Origin: JAIXWP01 sp964428835 | Lineage (GTDB): Bacteria; Bacteroidota; Bacteroidia; Flavobacteriales_D; Sanyastnellaceae | Assembly: GCA_964428835.1 (NCBI GenBank) | Contig: CAYRZQ010000009.1 | Location: 31,987-95,986 of the forward strand | Length of the DNA stretch: 64,000 bases | Reading direction: 5' to 3' | Shown: positions 25,548-34,686 of the stretch, in pieces | Numbering within the stretch: position 1 is the stretch's first letter | Layout of the letters: every line of letters starts with the position of its first letter | Notes under the pieces: generated by a model | Told to the model about the DNA's origin: nothing | What the model saw: the letters and a program-made list of their open reading frames with translations, nothing else | The model's database searches: none | Translations under genes and position numbers: made by a program

Positions 25548-26708
25548 TTATAATGTTGACTTTTCTAAAATACGCCAATTCAGCACTTCTTTTCCATCAC
25601 TGCGTTTTTGACGTTCCGTCCCACCGTACAAAACCACGCTTTTTTCAGATGCATTCAAAGCAAGCCAATAGTCCAAGTTTTTAAAAAATTCCGAATGGAT
25701 TGTCATTCCCGATTTTATTTCAATCGGAAGCAACTGCCCTGCATCATCGATGATTACATCAATCTCTCGACCCGATTTGTCGCGCCAGAAAAACAAATTG
25801 ATATCTCGTCCTGCATTCTTTCTTTCTTTAATTAATTCGGTGATCACCATACCCTCAAAGATTGCTCCGCGCAATGGATGACTACTTAAATGCGTGACAT
25901 TTTTAATTCCAAGAAGATAGCATAAAATACCCGTATCGTAAAAATACACCTTGGGACGTTTTACTATGACTTTATTAAAGTTTCGGTGATGTGGTCGAAG
26001 AAGGTAAATGATAAAACTACTCTCTAAAATGCCAATCCATGACTGTATTGTTTTCGAGTCAACACCTGCCTCCACAGAGAGAGCACTCAAATTTAACTCT
26101 TGCCCAGACCTACCTGCTAGCAGGTATAAAAACCTTTCAAAAGCAATAAGATCAGTTATGTTTTTAATTTGTCTTACGTCCTTTTCAATATATGTTCTTA
26201 CATAATTGGAGCACCAATCTTCCGCTTTAATTTGTTGATCATAAACGGGAGGATAAAATCCATTTATCATGAGCTCATTATCGCTTTCAGGCATGTACTT
26301 TCCCTTGCGCAGCTCTTTGATTGAAAAAGGTAACAAATTCAATGTTGCAATTCTTCCAGCCAATGTTTGTCCAATATTTTCTTGCAAAAGAAAATTGTTT
26401 GATCCTGTAAGAATGAACTTTCCTTTTTCTTTTGAGCCATCTAAAACTTCTTGCAAATAAGAAAACAATTCCGGCACGCGCTGCACTTCATCCAATATGG
26501 CGCCCTCTGAATAAGTTTGAAGAAAACCTCTTGGATCTTCAATGGCAAATCTTCTGGTATCGGGATTCTCAAGAGAAACGTAGGGCTTCTTTTTAAAAAC
26601 TTCCCTTACCAGCGTAGTCTTTCCCGTTTGGCGGGCTCCCGTGACCGCGACTGCCTTGAAAGAAGCGGCCAATTCAGTAAGTTTCTTTTTTGCGATGCGC
26701 TGAATCAT
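25548..26708 (-). CDS. AAA_14/DUF4143 ATP-binding protein
   Basis: The 386-residue protein has an N-terminal AAA-type ATPase (about 1-150): Walker A GARQTGKTTLVREVF and Walker B AILDEVQRVPELFSYLQ. The C-terminal DUF4143 domain (about 190-370) contains EGMVITELI and a nuclease-like GREIDVIIDDAGQLLPIEIKSG segment. This two-part family is widespread and often found near mobile or stress loci, but its biochemical role is not established. The gene stands alone, 39 bases upstream of which is a perfect inverted repeat. No partner toxin or antitoxin is adjacent. Confidence 0.9.
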   Translation of the reverse strand: MIQRIAKKKLTELAASFKAVAVTGARQTGKTTLVREVFKKKPYVSLENPDTRRFAIEDPRGFLQTYSEGAILDEVQRVPELFSYLQEVLDGSKEKGKFILTGSNNFLLQENIGQTLAGRIATLNLLPFSIKELRKGKYMPESDNELMINGFYPPVYDQQIKAEDWCSNYVRTYIEKDVRQIKNITDLIAFERFLYLLAGRSGQELNLSALSVEAGVDSKTIQSWIGILESSFIIYLLRPHHRNFNKVIVKRPKVYFYDTGILCYLLGIKNVTHLSSHPLRGAIFEGMVITELIKERKNAGRDINLFFWRDKSGREIDVIIDDAGQLLPIEIKSGMTIHSEFFKNLDYWLALNASEKSVVLYGGTERQKRSDGKEVLNWRILEKSTL

Positions 26709-26717
26709 AATGCAAAT

Positions 26718-26756
26718 ATCGGAAAAATTCGGAATCTGATTCCGAATTTTTCCGAT
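26718..26756. repeat. Perfect 39-bp inverted repeat (19-bp arms, 1-base centre)
   Basis: The left arm ATCGGAAAAATTCGGAATC is followed by T and then its exact reverse complement. It fills the gap between the stop codon of the receptor gene (26756) and the ATPase start (26708). The inner stem TTCGGAATC/GATTCCGAA flanked by A5 and T5 could act as a bidirectional terminator; an operator for the ATPase gene is the alternative. Confidence 0.9.
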
Positions 26757-29188
26757 TACTTCACCCGTCCCTTCTCCATATCAGCAGCAGACCCATTCCT
26801 AGCCTTAAGCGCCGAACCTTTTGAAAAACGATAAGAAAATGAAAAACTTATGACTTGTGAATCAAAACGGCTTTTCCAACTTGCTGTAGATGCACCCAGA
26901 CCAAGTATATCTCCTCCGGGTCTATTGCTGTGAAAAACATCTTCACACGCCACCTTGCACGTTCCCTTCCCACCAAACACCTTTTTACTCAACCCCACTC
27001 TCATCGTTGCCACTGCGATGGTTCTAAACTGACCAGAAGCTACCCGAGTCGTATAATTCCCACCAATCTCCATACCCCATAACTTATCATTACTCCAACT
27101 TATCAGCGGTCCGACGTACCAGTAAGTTCCACGATTTTCCAAAAAATCCCCATTCAAATCGGTAAGTACAATATTATTCATCACCTCAGAATAGCATTGG
27201 AAAATGAATTTCTTTTTAAACGGAATATTAGCATTGACCGCGAAACCAAAAGAATGCTGCTTGGATAAATTGCCTGGCTTACTGAAAAAAGTATTGCCCT
27301 CTTGACTGATAACCTCAGTTATTAATTGTTCTTGAAAATTGTAAAGAATACTCGAAGTAAGCTGATTGTTGAAGGTGTATGACAAATCCGTTGAATACGT
27401 GAAAGACGGAACAAGAAATGGATTTCCTGAGTAAAGTGTAAACTGATCCAATGGATAAGTGAAGGGATTCATATCTTGATAATTCGGTCGATCAATACGC
27501 CTGCCTGCATTAAACGTCAATACATGTTTCCCAATAGAATCAAGCAGTAACATCGCAAATACAGTAGGGAAAAAATTATTAAACTCCCTAGTAAAGGAAG
27601 AATCAGATTGAATTGGATTTCCCAGTTGATCACCCTTTATGCGTGTCCCTTCATCACGTAATCCCAATTGAATGCTATATCGAGGTCGATTCAAAGAGAA
27701 TGTGACATAAAAAGCACTGATATTTTCCTTATAAAGAAATTGATTGCTGAATAAATAATTTGGAACGAGTTCACCATTGATCTCATCACTAAAATCCGCT
27801 TTATTATCTGTAGCCACACTGCTTATCTTCACTCCAGTCTCCATAACTACAAACTCACTTAAAGGAGCGGTATAATCCGCTTTTACAGAGATTATATCGA
27901 CAGTGGAAGGTAGAACAGAAATTAAATTCGATTCATTCAATAAAATGTTTTCAGACGAATAGACACGGTTGAGTAACGATTGTTCAATATCCGATGCGTA
28001 ACTCAAATAATCTGCATTCAAACTTACGTTTTGTCCTAAAGAATCAATTTTATAGTTAAAATTGAAATTATAATTAATATTATTAAATTCTCGATTTAAC
28101 GGATTGAAGGCATAAACAGTACTGGTTTCCTGGCCCTGTTCATTCGACAGAATTGATTCGTTATCATTTTTATTAAATGTATCGAAAAAGAAGCCTCCAA
28201 CTGATGCACCAAAAGTCAGTTTATCGGTTGCGTAAAAATCCACTCCAACTCGACCGTTGTAATTGTTCCCACCTGAACGCAACCAGGTGTGCTGTCTAAA
28301 GACACTAGCAAAGCTGCCATCATCATTAAAGAAATTTCTTCGAATCGTTAAGTCTTGATACGTATTGCTTCTGCTGTAGGAACCATTCGCATAAAAATTA
28401 AATTTATTAAAACGACTACTTACGTTAAACGATTGATTCGTTCGCGGATAAAATCCTTGCGAAAAACCACTGGAGAAACTCCCACTCCAACCTTTGACCT
28501 TACTCTTTTTTTGTCTAATCACGATAATACCAGCGCCACCCTCTGCGTCATAACGTGCTCCTGGGTTGGTGATGACTTCAATCGTTTCTACTGCCGATGC
28601 TGGCATTGCCTTGAGCGTGTTTATTAAGTCTTCACCACCAAGAAACATCGGCCTTTCGTCCAAATAAAATTCAACTCCACTCTTTCCTCTAAGTGAGATA
28701 GTTTCATTGGCCCCTACCGTAACGCCTGGTGCACGAAGTATCACATCCCAAGCCGATGCTCCCGCCGAAGAAATAGATGCTTCAGGGCGAATGATTATTT
28801 TATCTGCTTTAATCTCTATGAATGAACGTGTACTGCTCACTACCACCTCCTTCGTTTCTATGTAAGAAGGCGAGATAATAAAATCCATCAAAACATCTTC
28901 CAGAACAAGTTCATTGATAGTAAACATCTCTCCAATCCGGACTCCGAATTCGATGGTGGTACACGTCAAGAAATAAGCACCTGTATCCACTTCGTTAATG
29001 GTAAAATGGCCGATGCTGTCACTTATTGTAGATTTTACTAAAACTTGGTCTTTGTTTTTATATAAACCCAACACTGCATTTGCCACTACATTCCCTTCGG
29101 TATCCTTTACGGTGCCGCCAAGACTAGTCTGACCCGACATCATACAATAGGTTATAAGCAACAACAAGCTGAGAAGACTTTTTTTCAA
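26756..29188 (-). CDS. TonB-dependent-receptor-like outer-membrane beta-barrel protein
   Basis: The 810-residue protein has a signal peptide (about 1-20), an N-terminal CarboxypepD_reg-like domain (about 22-105, GGTVKDTEGNVVANAVLGLY), a plug domain (about 130-225; LRAPGVTVGANETISLRGKSGVEFYLDERP, then VETIEVITNPGARYDAEGGAGIIVI) and a C-terminal barrel of the OMP_b-brl_3 type ending in an aromatic strand. It probably takes up or senses a specific ligand at the outer membrane. Its start overlaps the AraC regulator stop by 4 bases and a T9SS serine hydrolase gene lies first in the same unit. The ligand is unknown. Confidence 0.9.
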   Translation of the reverse strand: MKKSLLSLLLLITYCMMSGQTSLGGTVKDTEGNVVANAVLGLYKNKDQVLVKSTISDSIGHFTINEVDTGAYFLTCTTIEFGVRIGEMFTINELVLEDVLMDFIISPSYIETKEVVVSSTRSFIEIKADKIIIRPEASISSAGASAWDVILRAPGVTVGANETISLRGKSGVEFYLDERPMFLGGEDLINTLKAMPASAVETIEVITNPGARYDAEGGAGIIVIRQKKSKVKGWSGSFSSGFSQGFYPRTNQSFNVSSRFNKFNFYANGSYSRSNTYQDLTIRRNFFNDDGSFASVFRQHTWLRSGGNNYNGRVGVDFYATDKLTFGASVGGFFFDTFNKNDNESILSNEQGQETSTVYAFNPLNREFNNINYNFNFNYKIDSLGQNVSLNADYLSYASDIEQSLLNRVYSSENILLNESNLISVLPSTVDIISVKADYTAPLSEFVVMETGVKISSVATDNKADFSDEINGELVPNYLFSNQFLYKENISAFYVTFSLNRPRYSIQLGLRDEGTRIKGDQLGNPIQSDSSFTREFNNFFPTVFAMLLLDSIGKHVLTFNAGRRIDRPNYQDMNPFTYPLDQFTLYSGNPFLVPSFTYSTDLSYTFNNQLTSSILYNFQEQLITEVISQEGNTFFSKPGNLSKQHSFGFAVNANIPFKKKFIFQCYSEVMNNIVLTDLNGDFLENRGTYWYVGPLISWSNDKLWGMEIGGNYTTRVASGQFRTIAVATMRVGLSKKVFGGKGTCKVACEDVFHSNRPGGDILGLGASTASWKSRFDSQVISFSFSYRFSKGSALKARNGSAADMEKGRVK

Positions 29189-30081
29189 TCTATCAAAATT
29201 TTATGCTGATTCGGAGAGCTAGAAAAGTGTTTTTTGTAAGCCTTACTAAAGGAGTGAATATCTGCAAAACCCGACTCAAATGCCGCTTGCGTTACATTGA
29301 CCTTATTCCTATGCAGTAAAAAGCAGCTATACCAAAGTCTTTTCAGAAGTAAATAACGGTAAGGACTTTCATCAAACACTTGCTTAAACATTCGAAAGAA
29401 ACGGTATTCTGACATTCCATACATTAGAGCAACATCTTTGACGAGAAAAGAACTTGTAAAATTTTGATCCATGTAATTTTTCGCTTCACACAGGAGCTTG
29501 ATTTCCTCTTGTCTAATGTTCATTCTCTTTCTGTTGCGCAATGACGGCCATTCGTCACAAATGTGATCTTGAATAATTGCAGAACCTAAATCGAAATAAA
29601 ACTCATTCGAAAGCAATCGCTCAGAAAATGGATCAGCTTTGAGTTGAAAAACACAACGCTTTAAAAACAAGCCAACATTTGAGCCTTCCATTCCTCTTGT
29701 AAAAATGGGATAGTCCAAAGAATGAATCAATTTTTCAATGGATTGGATAATCCGATCTGAATAGAAGGAATACTCTTCCTTGACGACCGCGATAATTGTA
29801 TCAAGTCCAACATCCGCGCAAATCCCGACCACTGACTGCTTGCTGTCGATATGCACAAAACCTTCAGAAAGATGGTTAGCGAGAAGATATTGGTTCTTTT
29901 TTAAAACGATCTTTTGTCCATTGATAAAATATTTTTCTTCCCCCTCAATAACATGCTTTACAGAAATACCTCTAAACCGAATACGCCCTGTGTACTGCAG
30001 TGCCGAAGTAAAGGCGGTGACATTTCCTTGAAGAGGAATTGGCTGCGACGGTTGATTTGTTTCAGAAATATATATGTACAT
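29185..30081 (-). CDS. AraC-family transcriptional regulator
   Basis: The 298-residue protein has an N-terminal ligand/cupin-like region (about 1-190) and a C-terminal AraC helix-turn-helix pair (about 195-298) with VKDVALMYGMSEYRFFRMFKQVF and ESGFADIHSFSKAYKKHF. It lies between the serine hydrolase gene (17 bases upstream) and the receptor gene (4-base overlap), so it probably controls this unit in response to a ligand related to it. The N-terminal ligand is not recognisable. Confidence 0.9.
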   Translation of the reverse strand: MYIYISETNQPSQPIPLQGNVTAFTSALQYTGRIRFRGISVKHVIEGEEKYFINGQKIVLKKNQYLLANHLSEGFVHIDSKQSVVGICADVGLDTIIAVVKEEYSFYSDRIIQSIEKLIHSLDYPIFTRGMEGSNVGLFLKRCVFQLKADPFSERLLSNEFYFDLGSAIIQDHICDEWPSLRNRKRMNIRQEEIKLLCEAKNYMDQNFTSSFLVKDVALMYGMSEYRFFRMFKQVFDESPYRYLLLKRLWYSCFLLHRNKVNVTQAAFESGFADIHSFSKAYKKHFSSSPNQHKILID

Positions 30082-30098
30082 ATCCTACTACTAATGAA

Positions 30099-31514
30099 TT
30101 AAGACTTCATAAGCTTAATGGTTGTGGCATTACCCTTCTCATCTGAAGATCTTATGTGATAAAGACCGATTGGAATATCATCAAGATGAAGTTCGATCAA
30201 ATGATTCTCGTAATCATGCGGCAGATATCTATGTGATTTTATAATTTCACCAATTGCATTAAAAATCTCAATGTCCATCCATTGAACAGGAAAAAAATCA
30301 GAAAAATCTAATTTCACCACTCCCGTTGTTGGATTGGGATAAACATTCAGATACCTGCTGCTTTGAGCATTCAATTGATCAACCAAAAGCAAATTAGAAT
30401 CTTCAATATGTTCGAGTAATTCTTCGACTACAGGAATCAACTCCCATGAAATCACATCTGCATCATTACCGCACACAGTAATACTTAAATCAAAGTCAGG
30501 AAAATACCAAGAACTCGCCGAATAGGCCAAATCACCGCCATGACCGTAGCCTACATGACCCGCAAAGGTTTTCTTATTCAGCCCGAGACCGTAGCCTATA
30601 TTGGGCAAACCCAAAGCAATCACGGTATTTTTGGCGTCATCGAGCGTAGCAGGTTGTAAGAGATTTCCTCGCATGTATTGCCACATCCATTTGCTAACAT
30701 CTTCTGGCGTGGCATAATAGCCTCCAGCGGCACCAGCAATCGAATTCAATGATAAGTATTGGCTATAAAAAAAATGTGCGTCTTGTGTTTGGCCAGAGCC
30801 AAAAAGATCCATCCATACATGAGCCACCGGTTGATCAAACTCCTCAAATGCCGGTATCCCAAAAGTACTCAAACCCAGAGGGGTAAAAAAACGATTTCGA
30901 AACTCCACATAAAAAGGATTGCCCGTTGCGGCTTCGATGATCATTCCTAACAGAAAATAATTGGTATTACAATAAGACCAACTTCCGCCAGGATTATTGA
31001 TAGGTGCCAAAAGATATTGATTTAACACTTGCTCCGCTGTCCAAATCTGACTGACATTTCCGAGCATCACTGGCTGTAGTGCTGGGTTCGACAACACATC
31101 ATAAAGTCCCGACTTGTGCTGCAACAATTGCCTTATAGTAATATTCGGATTCACATATTCTATTGGAGGCAGCCATTCGTGAATACTATCTTCAATTGAC
31201 AATACACCTTCATCATGCAGCTGAAGGATACAACCTGAGGTTATTGTTTTAACAATGCTACCTATCAAATAGGTATCCTCAGTGGTCACATTGACCAAGG
31301 GTGTTTCTGAAGAAATACCCTCGACATTTTTCCAAACTGAACCATCACTAAAAACTATGGCCGCGCTCAGTGACTTTGCAGGCACTTCAGTATGCATGCT
31401 ATCCAAAGTAAAATCAAGAATACTCGCCAGCTCTGGATTAACTGACTGGGCATTTACATAGGAACAATAAATGAGTGCAATAAAAAGATAAATTCTGGAT
31501 GATTTTAATTTCAT
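30099..31514 (-). CDS. T9SS-exported serine hydrolase of the beta-lactamase/class C family
   Basis: I start at the ATG at 31514 (MKLKSSRIYLFIALIYCSYVNAQ, a proper signal peptide); the frame also has a TTG at 31538. The 471-residue enzyme carries the SxxK nucleophile motif (GSIVKT, about residue 85), a YxN motif (YCNTN, about 185) and an HGG triad (YGHGGDLA), the class C/D-alanyl-D-alanine carboxypeptidase fold. The C-terminal YPNPTTGVVKLDF...GLYHI region (about 395-471) is a T9SS sorting domain, so it is secreted or surface bound. The substrate (peptide, ester or beta-lactam) is unknown. It is first in an operon with the AraC regulator and receptor. Confidence 0.9.
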   Translation of the reverse strand: MKLKSSRIYLFIALIYCSYVNAQSVNPELASILDFTLDSMHTEVPAKSLSAAIVFSDGSVWKNVEGISSETPLVNVTTEDTYLIGSIVKTITSGCILQLHDEGVLSIEDSIHEWLPPIEYVNPNITIRQLLQHKSGLYDVLSNPALQPVMLGNVSQIWTAEQVLNQYLLAPINNPGGSWSYCNTNYFLLGMIIEAATGNPFYVEFRNRFFTPLGLSTFGIPAFEEFDQPVAHVWMDLFGSGQTQDAHFFYSQYLSLNSIAGAAGGYYATPEDVSKWMWQYMRGNLLQPATLDDAKNTVIALGLPNIGYGLGLNKKTFAGHVGYGHGGDLAYSASSWYFPDFDLSITVCGNDADVISWELIPVVEELLEHIEDSNLLLVDQLNAQSSRYLNVYPNPTTGVVKLDFSDFFPVQWMDIEIFNAIGEIIKSHRYLPHDYENHLIELHLDDIPIGLYHIRSSDEKGNATTIKLMKS

Positions 31515-31621
31515 GTATGGTATGGAATAGATATCCAAATCTACCCCATTCGATTATGAAATCTTTGTCAAATCCTGCTTGTGTGATAAGCGGTATATTT
31601 ATAATTGGAGTGGCAAATCGA

Positions 31622-32833
31622 TCACTTCCCGCAATAGTTGATGTACATCGCTTGAGCACCCTCGTAGCCTAAATTCTCACTCTCTCTTAAATCGCTACAT
31701 CCCTGTCGAGGCATATAATTCATCAATTGAGCAAGTCCACGGTTGTAATACGCCTCCGCATACTCAGGGTTCATGGCTATCGCATTTGTATAAGCTTCTA
31801 TCGCCTCTCTGTATTGGTTGTATAAAAAATGCATATTACCTTTTAAATTCCAATGTTCGGCTGAATTAGGATCTAATCGTACCAATGCATTCGCATCATT
31901 CAGGGCTGCGTTATAATCTCCCATGAGTTTCAATACGTAACCTCTATTGTGAAGGGCATCGCTATTTTCAGGATTCGCGTCTATGGCGCTCGAATAATCC
32001 TTGAGCGCGCCATTCAAATCTCCATCTTCCTTTTTAATCAAAGCACGCAAAACATAAGCTTCTGCATTCTCCTTACTTTTTTTGATAGCAGTATTTAGGT
32101 CTATCAATGCAGCTTCATTATTACCATCCAGTCTATACGCCATGGCGCGATTAAAATAGAAAACAGGAAACGAAGGGTTAATTGCAATGGCTTGAGAAAA
32201 ACGGAATATCGCATCCTTGTTTTTACCATTCTTCAAAAAAATCAAGCCTTCCAAATCCATAGCCATATAAGATGAATCCGAAATCTTTCGGATTTGATTA
32301 ATGGCATCCATCGAAGACTTTAAATCATTTTTTAAAAAATAAACCAACGCTTTCTTCTCCAGCTCAAGTTGCTGATTGTATCCGCGCAAGAGAAGTGTGT
32401 CAATATTCGCCAAGGCAAGCTCGTATGAATCCCATTGAATACAATCATCGAGCATGCGTTCTATCTCCAAATTACTTCTTTCTTGCTGATTGATCGGATT
32501 GATATAATCCGATGCAATCATGTCTTTGCGTAAGCGCTGATCATAAATGTGAGCGCTATATGGATTCAAACTAAGTGCACGCTGATAATCCATCGAGGCC
32601 TCGCGCGCTCTTCCTGTTTGCTCATAAAGCACCGCTCGTTTCATGAGCGCATCAGCATAGTCGGGATCCATCACGATTGCATCATTATATCGTGAAAGGG
32701 CATACTCCCAATTTCCCATACGCAAAAAATTATCGCCTTCCTGAATGAGACGCATGGCATCGATGCGATTATAGCTCTGCCCAATGGCTCCAAATGAAAG
32801 AAGAAGAATGAATAAAAAAGTAATGATTTTCAT
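31622..32833 (-). CDS. Secreted tetratricopeptide-repeat protein
   Basis: The 403-residue protein has a signal peptide (about 1-18) and about ten TPR units, clearest at AEAYVLRALIKKEDGDLNGALKDYSSAI and its neighbours (for example HWNLKGNMHFLYNQYREAIEAYTNAI, AEAYYNRGLAQLM). Such repeats mediate protein-protein contacts, probably in the periplasm. It ends with a Cys-containing tail (QGCSDLRESENLGYEGAQ, CGK), as in Sel1-like Bacteroidota proteins. No enzymatic domain is present. It is a single gene 84 bases from the serine hydrolase unit on the same strand, perhaps not co-transcribed. Confidence 0.88.
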   Translation of the reverse strand: MKIITFLFILLLSFGAIGQSYNRIDAMRLIQEGDNFLRMGNWEYALSRYNDAIVMDPDYADALMKRAVLYEQTGRAREASMDYQRALSLNPYSAHIYDQRLRKDMIASDYINPINQQERSNLEIERMLDDCIQWDSYELALANIDTLLLRGYNQQLELEKKALVYFLKNDLKSSMDAINQIRKISDSSYMAMDLEGLIFLKNGKNKDAIFRFSQAIAINPSFPVFYFNRAMAYRLDGNNEAALIDLNTAIKKSKENAEAYVLRALIKKEDGDLNGALKDYSSAIDANPENSDALHNRGYVLKLMGDYNAALNDANALVRLDPNSAEHWNLKGNMHFLYNQYREAIEAYTNAIAMNPEYAEAYYNRGLAQLMNYMPRQGCSDLRESENLGYEGAQAMYINYCGK

Positions 32834-33116
32834 GATGCGTCATTTTAAAGTTGAAACACCTACACCACCGTGAAGTTCCACAAACAACTTTAAAAATCAA
32901 ACTGAAAGGCGTTAAAAAAAGCGAAGAAAACATTATGACTTATTGTAATTAATACAAAAAGCCAAACATCCAGAGTGGGATGGTTGAGAAATTGCACATC
33001 CGAAAGTGCATTTTTAGGATTATAAGCACAAAAATCTTATCGCAGTGACACTTCCCTGCTTTATGCACACCAATTTTCTCAACTTAAAATAAATTAGTGT
33101 AATCCAGAATAAAGGT
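32834..33116. other. Non-coding stretch between the TPR gene and the cold-shock promoter
   Basis: About 280 bases, A/T rich, no gene seen. The only structure noted is a short hairpin with T tail: TGCAC (32993-32997) with GTGCA (33006-33010) followed by TTTTT. On the minus strand this stretch must hold the TPR gene promoter, but I found no full TAnnTTTG box at the right distance. Confidence 0.5.
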
Positions 33117-33124
33117 TATCTTTG
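33117..33124 (+). promoter_or_regulatory. Candidate promoter for the cold-shock gene, giving a leader of about 215 bases
   Basis: TATCTTTG is a full TAnnTTTG match, and TTAG (33094-33097) is a possible -33 element. The first gene downstream on this strand is the cold-shock gene at 33346, so the leader is unusually long. It contains a 35-codon ORF and several palindromes. Confidence 0.5.
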
Positions 33125-33135
33125 TTTCACTTCTT

Positions 33136-33243
33136 ATGAAGATTGTATCCAAGTCTGGCTTGCAACCCCTAATTGCAATTCCCTATTTTCTTACTTTTTT
33201 CTTAGTGGATAATGAAGAGGTTTTTTCAAAAACCGCATTTTGA
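33136..33243 (+). CDS. Possible 35-residue leader peptide upstream of the cold-shock gene
   Basis: An ATG 12 bases after a TATCTTTG box opens a 35-codon frame (begins MKIVSKSGLQPLIAIPYF, ends SKTAF). The middle is hydrophobic (LIAIPYFLTFFLV), like a small membrane peptide. There is no homology that I can recognise and no strong Shine-Dalgarno sequence, so it may simply be an untranslated part of the cold-shock leader. Its position immediately behind the promoter is the main argument for it. Confidence 0.25.
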   Translation: MKIVSKSGLQPLIAIPYFLTFFLVDNEEVFSKTAF

Positions 33244-33257
33244 TTGTTAGCGATTCT

Positions 33258-33329
33258 CTATCTCGATAGACAGCTGCGACGCATTCATTATGAATAAATA
33301 ATTTAAAAAACGCTCAATTCTTTTTGAGC
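33258..33329 (+). promoter_or_regulatory. Structured cold-shock leader with palindromes
   Basis: Three self-complementary elements precede the start: CTATC/GATAG (33258-33269), ATTCAT/ATGAAT near 33283-33295, and GCTCAA/TTGAGC (33312-33329), 16 bases before the ATG. Cold-shock messages often have long, refolding leaders, so a temperature-dependent switch is a reasonable inference, not shown. Confidence 0.35.
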
Positions 33330-33345
33330 AAAATTTTTCAGTACA

Positions 33346-33534
33346 ATGAATTTAGGTGTAGTAAAGTTTTTTGACGAAACCAAAGGTTTCGGATTTATTA
33401 AAGGTGAAAACGGCGAAGAAGTTTTCGTTCATGCCTCAGGATTGATTAATGAAATTCACGATAATGATGAAGTTCGCTATGATACTCAAATGGGCAAGAA
33501 GGGCGTCAATGCAATAAATGTAAAGTTAGCTTAA
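33346..33534 (+). CDS. CspA-family cold-shock protein
   Basis: The 62-residue protein is a single cold-shock domain with both RNA-binding motifs, RNP1 KGFGFIK (about 14-20) and RNP2 VFVHAS (about 27-32). It binds single-stranded nucleic acid and acts as an RNA chaperone. The length is slightly below the usual 65-70 residues. It is monocistronic, between a long structured leader and a strong terminator. Confidence 0.95.
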   Translation: MNLGVVKFFDETKGFGFIKGENGEEVFVHASGLINEIHDNDEVRYDTQMGKKGVNAINVKLA

Positions 33535-33554
33535 GACATATCTTCCAAATATTG

Positions 33555-33591
33555 CAAAGGCAAACCATGATGGTTTGCCTTTGTGTTTTTT
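33555..33591 (+). terminator. Strong terminator of the cold-shock gene
   Basis: CAAAGGCAAACCA pairs with TGGTTTGCCTTTG around TGA, followed by TGTTTTTT. It lies 20 bases after the stop codon and before the KAS III gene. Confidence 0.9.
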
Positions 33592-33618
33592 ATCAAAGTA
33601 TTCATTTAATTTCTCTCC

Positions 33619-34686
33619 ATGCAGATTCATTTCAAGGGTTTAGGCAGTGTTATTCCAGAAACGGTCGTTTCCAATGATTCATTCAAAAGCAATACTTTCT
33701 TCAATGAAGAAGGAATTCCCATTACTGACCCTACAGAAAAGATAACCAAAAATCTTGAAAAGATAACTGGAATCATAGAACGCAGGTACATTACCGAAGA
33801 GCAACAAATGCTCGACATTGCAGTGATTGCTGCGCAGCGCGCCATTGATGATGCGCAGATCGATCCAGAAACCATTGATGGAATTATTCTCGCTCACAAT
33901 TTTGGAAACGTTTGTTACGGCACCACTCAAGTCGATATGGTACCGAGTGTCGCATCCAGAGTGAAACATCACCTTAGAATTAAAAATCCAAACTGCATCG
34001 CTTATGATGTCATCTTCGGTTGTCCCGGATGGATTCAAGCAGTCATACTCGCACGACAGCATATACTCGTAGAACAAACCAATCGCTATTTGGTGATTGG
34101 TGCAGAGACGCTCTCGCGTGTGTGCGACCCGCACGACAGAGACTCCATGATCTACGCCGACGGCGCTGGAGCCGTTATTTTGGAAGCAAACCAAAGTGAT
34201 AATCGCAAGGGCATCATTACAGTGATGTCGCAAACCCATTCCTACGAAGAAGCCTATTATCTCTATTTGGCCCAGTCCAATAAAAAGGACTTTGAACCAC
34301 ACAATCGCTACATCAAAATGCATGGAAGGAAGATCTATGAATTTGCTTTGAAGCACGTGCCAGCCGCGATGAAACAGTGTTTGGAAAAGTCGGGCTATGG
34401 CATACATGAAGTCAAGAAAATCTTCATACATCAGGCCAACGAAAAAATGGACGAAGCCATTCTCAAGAGCTTCTATCAACTCTATGATATTCCCAATCCA
34501 CCGCAAAATGTGATGCCGATGAATATTCAGAAGTTGGGCAACAGTTCTGTGGCCACCATTCCGACATTATTGGATTCTGCATTTAAGAAAAATCTCCCTG
34601 ATCATGAGTTAGCCGAAGGTGATGTCATCCTACTCGCCTCCGTAGGCGCCGGAATGAACATCAACGCGATGGTGTATGTGGTGTAG
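33619..34686 (+). CDS. 3-oxoacyl-ACP synthase III family protein (FabH-like)
   Basis: The 355-residue thiolase-fold enzyme has the KAS III triad: Cys135 in IFGCPGW, His271 in FIHQANE and Asn308 in LGNSSVA, plus the C-terminal GDVILLASVGAGMN glycine loop. It condenses an acyl-CoA with malonyl-ACP, as FabH does in fatty acid initiation, or makes a specialised acyl product. The N-terminal region (SVIPETVVSN) has the family start. A housekeeping fabH would normally sit in a fab operon with rpmF/plsX; here it is alone, so a specialised role is possible. A terminator precedes it. Confidence 0.9.
   Translation: MQIHFKGLGSVIPETVVSNDSFKSNTFFNEEGIPITDPTEKITKNLEKITGIIERRYITEEQQMLDIAVIAAQRAIDDAQIDPETIDGIILAHNFGNVCYGTTQVDMVPSVASRVKHHLRIKNPNCIAYDVIFGCPGWIQAVILARQHILVEQTNRYLVIGAETLSRVCDPHDRDSMIYADGAGAVILEANQSDNRKGIITVMSQTHSYEEAYYLYLAQSNKKDFEPHNRYIKMHGRKIYEFALKHVPAAMKQCLEKSGYGIHEVKKIFIHQANEKMDEAILKSFYQLYDIPNPPQNVMPMNIQKLGNSSVATIPTLLDSAFKKNLPDHELAEGDVILLASVGAGMNINAMVYVV

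Noticed and set aside
33679..34506. 275-residue minus-strand frame inside the KAS III gene
   Set aside because: The plus-strand enzyme has an intact catalytic triad; the antisense frame shows no domain and mirrors its codon pattern.
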